A DNA stretch of 5,311 nt from Anaerotignum sp. (lineage in GTDB: Bacteria > Bacillota > Clostridia > Lachnospirales > Anaerotignaceae), in NCBI GenBank assembly GCA_017560955.1, contig JAFZDV010000026.1, positions 1 through 5,311 of the forward strand, written 5' to 3'. Below the pieces are notes generated by a model. That model made no database searches. It was not told where the DNA came from and saw only the letters and a program-made list of their open reading frames with translations. The translations under genes were made by a program, and so were the position numbers. How positions within the stretch are numbered: the stretch's first letter is position 1; every line of letters begins with the position of its first letter. Positions 1 through 5,201 of the stretch are shown in pieces.

Positions 1-1
1 A

Positions 2-1792
2 GCAAAAGAACAGAAAGCCCCTGCGAAAGAGGCAGTGAAGGAACAGGCAAAAGCTCCTGCGAATCCGGCAAAAACTGCAGCGCAGAAGATGACAGCAAGA
101 CTGCGTGCCAGAAATAAAGCCAAACAGAAACCTCAGGTGAACCTGAAGGTAGTTGCACTGGGCGGTCTGGAAGAAATCGGCAAAAACATGACTGTGCTGG
201 AATATGGCGATGATATCATCATCATCGACTGCGGTCTGGCTTTCCCTGAAGATGATATGCTGGGTATCGACCTTGTTATCCCTGATGTATCCTATCTGAC
301 AAAAAATATCGAAAAAATCAGAGGTATCGTGCTGACTCATGGTCATGAAGACCATATCGGTGCACTGCCTTATATCTTAAAACAGCTGAATGTGCCTGTA
401 TTCGGAACACTGCTGACACTGGGTCTGTTGGAAAACAAACTGAGAGAGCATAAGATGCTGGACTCCACAACAAGACATACAGTGGTGCCCGGTGAAAAAG
501 TGAAACTGGGTCAGATGGTGGTGGAATTCATCCATACCAACCATTCCATTGCCGATGCGGTGGCACTGGCCATCCATACACCCGTAGGTACAGTGGTACA
601 CACAGGTGACTTTAAAGTGGACTATACTCCCATTGACGGTGAGATCATCGACCTGCAGCGTTTTGCAGAACTGGGTAAGGAAGGCGTACTGCTCCTGATG
701 AGTGACAGCACCAATGCAGAAAGAAAAGGCTTTACCATGTCTGAAAAGAATGTAGGTAAGGTGTTTGATAAGATTTTTGAAGATACACCCAAAAACCGTA
801 TCATGGTTGCCACATTCTCTTCCAATATCCATCGTATCCAGCAGGTCATCGATGCGGCTTATGCCAACGGCCGAAAAGTTGCAATCATTGGCCGCAGTAT
901 GGTCAATGCGGTAAAAACTGCATCCGAACTGGATTATCTGTATGTTCCTCCCAGAACACTGATCGATATCAACGAAGCGAAGAACTATCAGGATAATCAG
1001 CTGGTCATCATCACTACAGGCAGCCAGGGCGAAACCATGTCTGCTCTGTCCAGAATTGCCAGCGGTGAACATAAACAGATCAGCGTAAAACCTGATGATA
1101 AGATCATTATTTCTGCATCTGCGATCCCCGGTAACGAAAAGAATGTATTCCGTGTGGTAAATGAACTGATGAAAAAAGGGGCGGATGTGGTTTACGGCGA
1201 TATCGAAGATATCCATGTTTCCGGTCATGCCCGTCAGGAAGAACTGAAACTGATGCTGGCTCTGACAAAACCTAAATTCTTTATGCCTGTTCACGGCGAA
1301 TTCATGCATCTGGCAAGCCACAGAGATCTGGCGGTTTCCATGGGCATGGATAAGAATGATATTTTTGTGATGAAACTGGGCGAAGTGCTGGAAGTAAACC
1401 AGAACGAAGCGAAAGTGAACGGCACAGTTCCTACAGGTCAGATCATGGTAGATGGTCTGGGTGTTGGTGATGTCGGCAATATCGTTCTGCGTGACAGAAA
1501 ACATCTGTCTCAGGATGGTCTGATGGTAGTGGTTGTTTCCATGGATAAGGAATATGGCACCATTATTTCCGGTCCCGATATCATTTCCAGAGGTTTCGTT
1601 TATGTAAGAGAAGCGGAAGGTCTGATGGATGAAGCCCGTCAGGCGGTGCTGGAGGCTCTGCAGGAATGCGAAGCGAAAGGCATCACAAGCTGGAACTATA
1701 TCAAAGGTGTCATCAAGGATACGCTGAAGAATTATATCTGGCAGAAAACAAAGAGAAGCCCCATGATCCTGCCTATCATCATGGAAGTATAA
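2..1792 (+). CDS. rnj: Ribonuclease J (5'-partial), metallo-beta-lactamase/beta-CASP RNase
   Basis: Zinc-dependent RNase with 5'-3' exonuclease and endonuclease activity; in Firmicutes it acts in cytoplasmic mRNA decay and rRNA maturation. Numbering residues from the GTG codon at nt 35, the metal-binding HGHEDH is at 102-107, followed by NHSIADA (169-175), HTGDFK (189-194) and SDSTNAER (223-230). The beta-CASP part has ATFSSN (259-264), TTGSQGE (327-333), HVSGHA (394-399) and MPVHGEF (417-423). The end, KRSPMILPIIMEV, matches the usual RNase J C-terminus, so the 3' end is complete. The frame stays open upstream of nt 35 to the window edge and the same Lys/Ala/Pro/Glu-rich composition continues, with no ribosome site near nt 35. 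The true start is therefore outside the window and GTG35 is internal. The catalytic core begins near residue 35, so at least 45 residues of basic tail precede it. The gene ends at a strong terminator. Family call is very secure; the choice between J1 and J2 is not. Confidence 0.96.
   Translation, partial: AKEQKAPAKEAVKEQAKAPANPAKTAAQKMTARLRARNKAKQKPQVNLKVVALGGLEEIGKNMTVLEYGDDIIIIDCGLAFPEDDMLGIDLVIPDVSYLTKNIEKIRGIVLTHGHEDHIGALPYILKQLNVPVFGTLLTLGLLENKLREHKMLDSTTRHTVVPGEKVKLGQMVVEFIHTNHSIADAVALAIHTPVGTVVHTGDFKVDYTPIDGEIIDLQRFAELGKEGVLLLMSDSTNAERKGFTMSEKNVGKVFDKIFEDTPKNRIMVATFSSNIHRIQQVIDAAYANGRKVAIIGRSMVNAVKTASELDYLYVPPRTLIDINEAKNYQDNQLVIITTGSQGETMSALSRIASGEHKQISVKPDDKIIISASAIPGNEKNVFRVVNELMKKGADVVYGDIEDIHVSGHARQEELKLMLALTKPKFFMPVHGEFMHLASHRDLAVSMGMDKNDIFVMKLGEVLEVNQNEAKVNGTVPTGQIMVDGLGVGDVGNIVLRDRKHLSQDGLMVVVVSMDKEYGTIISGPDIISRGFVYVREAEGLMDEARQAVLEALQECEAKGITSWNYIKGVIKDTLKNYIWQKTKRSPMILPIIMEV
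8..63 (+). repeat. Degenerate 33-nt coding tandem repeat in the RNase J N-terminal tail
   Basis: GAACAGAAAGCCCCTGCGAA at nt 8-27 recurs at nt 41-63 as GAACAG plus one extra GCA codon followed by AAAGCTCCTGCGAA. The offset is 33 nt (11 codons), so the protein reads KEQKAPAKEAV then KEQAKAPANPA. More copies could lie upstream of the window. The translated segment is low-complexity, basic and probably disordered. Confidence 0.6.
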
Positions 1793-1800
1793 AAAAAGAA

Positions 1801-1826
1801 AACCCCGACATTGTCGGGGTTATTTT
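1801..1826. terminator. Bidirectional intrinsic terminator between convergent rnj and phzF
   Basis: AACCCCGAC (1801-1809) pairs perfectly with GTCGGGGTT (1813-1821) around a 3-nt ATT loop. On the + strand it is followed by ATTTTTA; on the - strand the A-rich run at 1791-1800 gives a T tract (TTTTCTTTTTTT). It begins 8 nt after the rnj stop and lies 7 nt from the phzF stop, so it can end both transcripts. Confidence 0.93.
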
Positions 1827-1833
1827 TATGCCA

Positions 1834-2613
1834 TTATTCTTCGATAAACAGGTCAGCGATGGAATACAGCACAGCAGAACCAGCCAGTGTTACTCTGTCG
1901 CCGTTCATGCTGCAGTGCAGAGTGCCGCCTCTTGCAGAGGACTGTCTTGCAATGATCTCATCTTTACCAAGTTTCTTTGCCCACAGGGGAACGATATGGC
2001 AGTGACCGCTGCCGCATACAGGGTCTTCGGGAACAGCCAGTTTGGAGCAGAAGGAACGGGATACGGAATCATATTTTGTGCCTTTTGCAGTGATGTGCTG
2101 CAGCAGGCCATCCAGTTCTACCAGTTTGCTGTGGTCTGGTTTCAGGGGGGCTACATCTTCTTCCTTTTCCAGTACGCAAACCAGATCGCGACCCAGCCAT
2201 GCTTCTACAGGACGCACGCCCAGAGCTTCTTCCATCAGGTCTGTTACGGGAACTTCTTTCAGTTCGTATGCAGGAAAGTCCATTTCCAGCAGGTCACCTT
2301 TTCTGACAACAGTCAGAGGGCCGCTCATAGTGTTGAATGTGATGGATGTGGCATCTTTTTCAAAGAAGTTGAACAGAACGTAGGATGTGCCCAGTGTGGC
2401 ATGGCCGCACAGGTCGATCTCGCCGCCGGGTGTGAACCATCTCAGATGATAGTTTTCGCCTTCTTTTACTGCAAAAGCAGTTTCGGACAGGTTGTTTTCG
2501 ATGGCGATTTTCAGCATCAGTTCATCAGAAGGGTATTTGTCCAGCACACATACTGCGGCAGGATTGCCTTCGAATACTTTTTCTGCAAAAGCGTCAACAT
2601 GATAACATTTCAT
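1834..2613 (-). CDS. PhzF-family (PhzC/PhzF, YddE-like) isomerase/epimerase-fold protein
   Basis: A 259-residue member of the PhzF family (diaminopimelate-epimerase-like fold). The namesake isomerises a phenazine precursor, but most family members have unknown substrates and there are no phenazine genes here. Visible landmarks are VDAF (6-9), GNPAAV (16-21), NLSETAF with Glu44 in the position of the PhzF catalytic glutamate, LRWFTP (57-62), DLCGHATLGT (67-76, His71) and EDPVCGSGHC (196-205, Asp197), a conserved active-site loop. The start at nt 2613 is preferred over an in-frame start 50 codons upstream: AAGGAGGT (2621-2628) sits 7 nt before this ATG, the family N-terminus begins here, and the upstream extension would run through the promoter. 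The gene is alone on the minus strand with its own promoter and terminator. Length is at the short end of the family, with no truncation visible. Family is secure; substrate is unknown. Confidence 0.93.
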   Translation of the reverse strand: MKCYHVDAFAEKVFEGNPAAVCVLDKYPSDELMLKIAIENNLSETAFAVKEGENYHLRWFTPGGEIDLCGHATLGTSYVLFNFFEKDATSITFNTMSGPLTVVRKGDLLEMDFPAYELKEVPVTDLMEEALGVRPVEAWLGRDLVCVLEKEEDVAPLKPDHSKLVELDGLLQHITAKGTKYDSVSRSFCSKLAVPEDPVCGSGHCHIVPLWAKKLGKDEIIARQSSARGGTLHCSMNGDRVTLAGSAVLYSIADLFIEE

Positions 2614-2620
2614 GGAAATG

Positions 2621-2628
2621 ACCTCCTT
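2621..2628 (-). promoter_or_regulatory. Strong ribosome binding site of phzF-family gene
   Basis: Reads AAGGAGGT on the minus strand with a 7-nt spacer to the ATG at 2613. The near-perfect anti-16S complementarity fixes this start and rejects the longer in-frame extension. Confidence 0.9.
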
Positions 2629-2657
2629 ATATGTAAATGATGGGTTTTTCTGATACA

Positions 2658-2686
2658 AGCATAGCACAGAAATGAATCGTGAACAA
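2658..2686 (-). promoter_or_regulatory. Predicted promoter of phzF-family gene
   Basis: On the minus strand, TTGTTC (2686-2681) is separated by 17 nt from TATGCT (2663-2658). A TG one base upstream of the -10 makes an extended -10 (TGCTATGCT), which offsets the weak -35. The predicted leader before the ATG is about 38 nt. Assigned by consensus match only. Confidence 0.6.
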
Positions 2687-2703
2687 TCAGAAGTTGCACT
2701 TGA

Positions 2704-2732
2704 TTGCAAGGCGAAGAAAAATAGTGTATGAT
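2704..2732 (+). promoter_or_regulatory. Predicted sigma-A-type promoter of rnhB-yraN
   Basis: TTGCAA (2704-2709), a 17-nt spacer, then TATGAT (2727-2732). Transcription would begin near nt 2739. This places the in-frame ATG at 2728 inside the -10 element, so translation must begin at the downstream ATG at 2764. Back-to-back with the phzF promoter. Confidence 0.7.
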
Positions 2733-2763
2733 AGAGCCAAACTATGAGGAAAAGAGGGAGCAT

Positions 2764-3897
2764 ATGCAGTCCATCAGTGAAATCAAGGAAATCTTAAGCA
2801 GTTGTTCTATGGAAGAACTGCCCGAACAGATGAAACAGTTTGAAGAAGACAGCCGAAAGGGTGTCCAGACTGCGCTGGCCTCTTTTCGGAAAAAATATGA
2901 AAAACATCAGCAGGAACTGGCTCGTCTGGAGGAGATCCTGACTTATGAAAGAGGTCTTTGGGAAGCAGGCTACGAACTGATCGCAGGCATTGACGAAGTG
3001 GGCAGAGGCCCTCTGGCAGGCCCTGTGGTTGCGGCGGCTGTGATCCTGCCCAAGGAATGTAAAATTGAAGGGGTAAATGACTCCAAGAAGCTTTCTGCGA
3101 AAAAAAGAGAAGAACTTTATGATATCATTCTGGAAAAGGCGGTGTCTTATGGCATTGGCATCGTTTCTAATGAACGTATTGATGAAATAAATATTCTGCA
3201 GGCTACTTATGAGGCCATGAGAGAAGCACTGAGCCAGCTGAAGCCAAAGGCCGATTATATCCTTGCCGATGCAGTGACGATCCCTATGGTTTCTACACCC
3301 CAGAGGGGTATTGTCAAAGGGGATGCGAAAAGTATGTCCATCGGTGCGGCAAGTATCGTGGCGAAGGTATATCGTGACCGTCTGATGGAAGCCTATGAAG
3401 AGGTATATCCCGGTTATGGCTTTGCGTCCAACAAAGGCTATGGTGCGGCGGAGCATATCGAAGGACTGAAGAAACTGGGTCCTACACCCATCCACCGCAG
3501 AACATTCCTGAAAAATCTTTTGCCTCAGGAAGGGGACAATACCACGGATAAAGGTCATCGTGGAGAAGCGCTGGCGGCGAAACAGATGGAGAAGATGGGG
3601 TATGAGATTCTGGAACGGAATTTCTATGCTCTGAAAGCAGAAATCGATATCATTGCGAAAAAAGACAATACCATCGTTTTTACGGAAGTGAAATACAGAC
3701 AGAATGAAGAAATGGGGACACCTGCGGAGGCGGTAGGTTATCAGAAACAGCAGAACATCATCCGTGCGGCGAAGGTTTATATGGCACAGAACTGTCTGAT
3801 GGAGGAAGGGTACGATTTCCGTTTTGATGTGGCAGAAGTGCTGGCACAGGACGGCAAGACCTATTTCCGCTATACGGAAGATGCATTCCAACTTTAA
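2764..3897 (+). CDS. rnhB: Fused ribonuclease HII - UPF0102/YraN nuclease-like protein
   Basis: A 377-residue two-domain protein. Residues 1-70 are the helical N-terminal extension typical of Firmicutes RNase HII (DSRKGVQ at 29-35). Residues ~71-250 are RNase HII, which nicks DNA 5' of embedded ribonucleotides. It has GIDEVGRGPLAGPVV (75-89; Asp77, Glu78), ILADAV (Asp169), KGDAKSMS (Asp187), YPGYGF (215-220) and GPTPIHRRTF (239-248), so all four DEDD residues are present. After a ~13-residue linker, 264-377 form a complete UPF0102/YraN domain (restriction-endonuclease-like fold): GHRGE (264-268), AEIDII (292-297), FTEVK (306-310) and QKQQ (327-330). These keep the E..D..ExK core, so it looks intact. 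The start at 2764 has GAGG (2754-2757) 6 nt upstream; the in-frame ATG at 2728 overlaps the -10. The two genes are commonly separate neighbours; here no stop or start divides them. YraN's biochemical role is not settled. Confidence 0.95.
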   Translation: MQSISEIKEILSSCSMEELPEQMKQFEEDSRKGVQTALASFRKKYEKHQQELARLEEILTYERGLWEAGYELIAGIDEVGRGPLAGPVVAAAVILPKECKIEGVNDSKKLSAKKREELYDIILEKAVSYGIGIVSNERIDEINILQATYEAMREALSQLKPKADYILADAVTIPMVSTPQRGIVKGDAKSMSIGAASIVAKVYRDRLMEAYEEVYPGYGFASNKGYGAAEHIEGLKKLGPTPIHRRTFLKNLLPQEGDNTTDKGHRGEALAAKQMEKMGYEILERNFYALKAEIDIIAKKDNTIVFTEVKYRQNEEMGTPAEAVGYQKQQNIIRAAKVYMAQNCLMEEGYDFRFDVAEVLAQDGKTYFRYTEDAFQL

Positions 3898-3901
3898 GAC
3901 C

Positions 3902-3949
3902 TTGGGGTGCTGCCCCAATACCCCGCAAGGGACTCAGTCCCTTGACCCG
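3902..3949. repeat. GC-rich double-hairpin intergenic element (probable interspersed repeat)
   Basis: Two stem-loops lie side by side just after the rnhB-yraN stop. TTGGGG (3902-3907) pairs with CCCCAA (3913-3918) around TGCTG. CAAGGGA (3926-3932) pairs with TCCCTTG (3938-3944) around CTCAG. The second is bracketed by near-identical ACCCCG (3920-3925) and GACCCG (3944-3949). Neither stem is followed by a U tract, so they are not standard terminators. The layout resembles short palindromic repeats scattered between genes in Clostridia; copy number cannot be judged from one window. The hairpins could stabilise the 3' end of the upstream message or cause partial termination. Confidence 0.55.
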
Positions 3950-3971
3950 ATACTGCATCAGCATATATGCT
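3942..3971 (+). promoter_or_regulatory. Possible promoter for pgeF
   Basis: TTGACC (3942-3947) matches the -35 consensus at 5 of 6 positions. With an 18-nt spacer it is followed by TATGCT (3966-3971), which matches the -10 at 4 of 6; TATATG (3964-3969) at 16 nt is an alternative. The -35 is the distal end of the hairpin repeat and the -10 is inside the 24-bp palindrome. A start near nt 3978 would leave a leader of about 17 nt containing the ribosome site. Moderate support only. Confidence 0.4.
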
Positions 3972-3977
3972 GATGCA
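3954..3977. repeat. Perfect 24-bp palindrome upstream of pgeF
   Basis: The half-site TGCATCAGCATA is followed directly by its exact reverse complement, with no mismatch or spacer. It lies 6 nt before the AGGAG ribosome site of pgeF and spans the possible -10. No T run follows on either strand, so it does not look like an intrinsic terminator. It may be an operator for a dimeric regulator, or an RNA hairpin close to the ribosome site. Confidence 0.75.
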
Positions 3978-3983
3978 AATAAA

Positions 3984-3988
3984 AGGAG
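3984..3988 (+). promoter_or_regulatory. Ribosome binding site of pgeF
   Basis: AGGAG within AAAAGGAGAG, 6 nt before the ATG at 3995; it supports that start and sits just downstream of the palindrome. Confidence 0.85.
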
Positions 3989-3994
3989 AGAATT

Positions 3995-4801
3995 ATGGCG
4001 ATTATTAGAAAAGGCGATTTAGAATATGTAACATTTAACAATTTAGAAAAAACAGGCATGGTGAAACACGCCTTTACCACAAGACACGGCGGTGTCAGCA
4101 CAGAACACTGGGCGACCATGAACATGGGCCTTGCCCGTGGGGAAGCGAAGGAGCCTGTCTGGGAAAACTATCGCATCCTTGCGGAGGCCGTTGGTTTTTC
4201 TGTAGACAATTATGTGACAAGCCAGCAGACCCATACTACAAATGTACGCAAGGTGACAGCGGAAGATAAAGGCAAGGGTGTCTGGACAGACAGAGGCTAT
4301 ACGGATGTGGACGGCCTCATTACTAATGAGAAGAATATCCCTCTGGTGATTTTCGGGGCGGATTGTGTGCCTGTATTCCTGCTGGATAAAAAGAACAAAG
4401 CCATCGGCGTGGCTCACTGCGGCTGGATGGGTACAGGCAAGCGCATGGCAGAAAAGATTCTGCAGGAAATGATGAAGGAATTTGGTACAGACCCTGCCGA
4501 TGTGACAGCGGCCATCGGTCCATCTATCGGACAGTGCTGTTTCCAGATGGACGAACCTGTGTTAAAATTATTCAGAGAGAACATTGCGTGGACAGATGAT
4601 ATCGTGAAACCGGATCCTTCTCAGGAAGGTAAATATAAAATGGACCTGTGGGAATGTAACCGCCGATTGCTGGCGGAAATGGGCGTGAAGGACATTGAAA
4701 TCAGCGGTCTTTGCACCAAATGCGATCAGGAAAGATTCTATTCCCACAGAGGCATGGGCGAAAAACGCGGCGTTATGGCAGGCATCATGGAACTGATTTA
4801 A
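3995..4801 (+). CDS. pgeF: PgeF/YfiH/YlmD family protein (DUF152, multicopper-polyphenol-oxidase-like 'laccase domain')
   Basis: A full-length 268-residue member of the DUF152 family. E. coli PgeF (YfiH) limits wrong incorporation of serine for alanine in peptidoglycan precursors, and homologues including human LACC1 act on purine nucleosides (phosphorylase and adenosine deaminase activities). The older 'laccase' name is probably misleading. Landmarks: FTTRHGGVS (27-35), MNMGLARGE (42-50), SQQTH (76-80), DVDGLITNE (104-112), GADCVPVFL (121-129), AHCGWMGT (140-147), IGPSIGQCCF (174-183), GLCTKC (238-243) and FYSHR (248-252). The expected zinc ligands His80, Cys124 and His141 are present. The usual GWRGT reads GWMGT, and the usual HAGW reads HCGW. 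The start is supported by AGGAG 6 nt upstream. No signal peptide; cytoplasmic. The stop is embedded in the ribosome site of the SHOCT gene, suggesting co-translation. Substrate in this organism is inferred. Confidence 0.93.
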   Translation: MAIIRKGDLEYVTFNNLEKTGMVKHAFTTRHGGVSTEHWATMNMGLARGEAKEPVWENYRILAEAVGFSVDNYVTSQQTHTTNVRKVTAEDKGKGVWTDRGYTDVDGLITNEKNIPLVIFGADCVPVFLLDKKNKAIGVAHCGWMGTGKRMAEKILQEMMKEFGTDPADVTAAIGPSIGQCCFQMDEPVLKLFRENIAWTDDIVKPDPSQEGKYKMDLWECNRRLLAEMGVKDIEISGLCTKCDQERFYSHRGMGEKRGVMAGIMELI

Positions 4802-4802
4802 G

Positions 4803-4808
4803 AAGGTG
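4803..4808 (+). promoter_or_regulatory. Ribosome binding site of the SHOCT gene
   Basis: AAGGTG lies 6 nt before the ATG at 4815 and begins within two bases of the end of the pgeF stop codon. It consumes the in-frame GTG at 4806, so ATG 4815 is the better start. Confidence 0.75.
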
Positions 4809-4814
4809 AAACGA

Positions 4815-5072
4815 ATGATTGGTAAAACAGCAGTAGTATCCGCAGTGAAAAAAACAGTAGGTGTGGTGGCAAAGGTCGGCACTTCTGAAGTAACAAAAGT
4901 TGTAGATGGTGTGAAAGCTATCGGTCAGGTGGCAGGTATGATCCCTTCCAAAAAGAAAAGCCTTGCAGAGGTAACGGAAGACCTGAAACGCCTGAAGGAA
5001 TTGAAAGATCTTGGTATTCTGACAGACGAAGAATTCGAAGAGAAGAAAAGCAAATACATGGAAATGCTGTAA
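4815..5072 (+). CDS. Small SHOCT-domain protein of unknown function
   Basis: An 85-residue protein. The last ~35 residues fit the SHOCT (short C-terminal) domain: LKRLKELKDLGILTDEEFEE (58-77) followed by KKSKY, with the family's charged helix, the GILT turn, then DEEFEEKK. SHOCT domains are thought to mediate oligomerisation or partner binding at the C-termini of varied, often membrane-associated, proteins. Residues 1-44 are rich in Val, Ala, Gly and Lys (KKTVGVVAKVG, VKAIGQVAGMI) and look amphipathic rather than like a clear membrane span; I do not recognise this part. The spacing of 13 nt after pgeF, with an overlapping ribosome site, implies one transcript, ending at the terminator 29 nt downstream. 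An in-frame GTG at 4806 would add three residues but lies in the ribosome site. Gene reality is well supported; its job is unknown. Confidence 0.85.
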   Translation: MIGKTAVVSAVKKTVGVVAKVGTSEVTKVVDGVKAIGQVAGMIPSKKKSLAEVTEDLKRLKELKDLGILTDEEFEEKKSKYMEML

Positions 5073-5101
5073 CAGGCGAAAAATCAAAGGAAATCAAGAG
5101 G

Positions 5102-5136
5102 GGATGTGCAAAAAATCTTTGCACATCCTCTTTTTT
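5102..5136 (+). terminator. Intrinsic terminator after the SHOCT gene
   Basis: GGATGTGCAAA (5102-5112) pairs perfectly with TTTGCACATCC (5118-5128) around the 5-nt loop AAATC, followed by TCTTTTTT. It ends the rnhB-yraN/pgeF/SHOCT transcript. The other strand has no strong T run, so it acts mainly on the + strand. Confidence 0.93.
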
Positions 5137-5146
5137 GTGGTATACT
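5118..5146 (+). promoter_or_regulatory. Predicted extended -10 promoter of der
   Basis: TATACT (5141-5146) is preceded by TG one base upstream (TGGTATACT), an extended -10. At 17 nt the -35 is TTTGCA (5118-5123), 4 of 6 matches, which is also the start of the terminator's 3' arm. Transcription would begin near 5153, leaving a der leader of about 85 nt. Confidence 0.7.
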
Positions 5147-5153
5147 ACTTAGA

Positions 5154-5201
5154 ATGGAAAAGTGGGCGAGTATGCCCATTTATGAAAAAAGACAACTGTA
5201 A
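5154..5201 (+). other. Possible 15-codon leader ORF upstream of der
   Basis: ATG at 5154, about where transcription should begin, opens MEKWASMPIYEKRQL and stops at 5199-5201. No ribosome site precedes it, so it would need leaderless initiation. The DNA also folds as a short hairpin (TGGGC 5163-5167 with GCCCA 5174-5178). It may be chance; coding status unproven. Confidence 0.15.

Noticed and set aside
377..1504. Long minus-strand ORF (375 codons) antisense to RNase J
   Set aside because: Cys/His/Phe-rich implausible protein with no motif; it is the complement of a strongly supported conserved gene and arises from codon bias.
1666..2640. Plus-strand 324-codon ORF across the rnj end and phzF
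   Set aside because: It overlaps the rnj end, runs through the terminator and lies antisense to the PhzF motifs; composition is non-protein-like.
2614..2763. 50-residue N-terminal extension of the phzF-family protein, which superficially looks like a hydrophobic signal peptide
   Set aside because: It would cross both divergent promoters and ignore the near-perfect ribosome site at 2621-2628; the family N-terminus starts at nt 2613.
2728..2763. Upstream ATG adding 12 residues to RNase HII
   Set aside because: This ATG lies inside the predicted -10 box and lacks a ribosome site; ATG 2764 has GAGG at 6 nt.
2794..3918. Long minus-strand ORF (374 codons) antisense to rnhB-yraN
   Set aside because: No ribosome site or recognisable domain, and the opposite strand carries conserved catalytic motifs over the same span.
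3902..3949. CRISPR repeat unit
   Set aside because: Only one copy with adjacent different hairpins; no regularly spaced direct repeats or cas genes.
3954..3977. Palindrome as an intrinsic terminator
   Set aside because: Neither strand has a T run directly after the stem.
3898..3994. Riboswitch or small RNA gene
   Set aside because: The stems are simple and short, with no recognised aptamer core and no terminator or anti-terminator pair.
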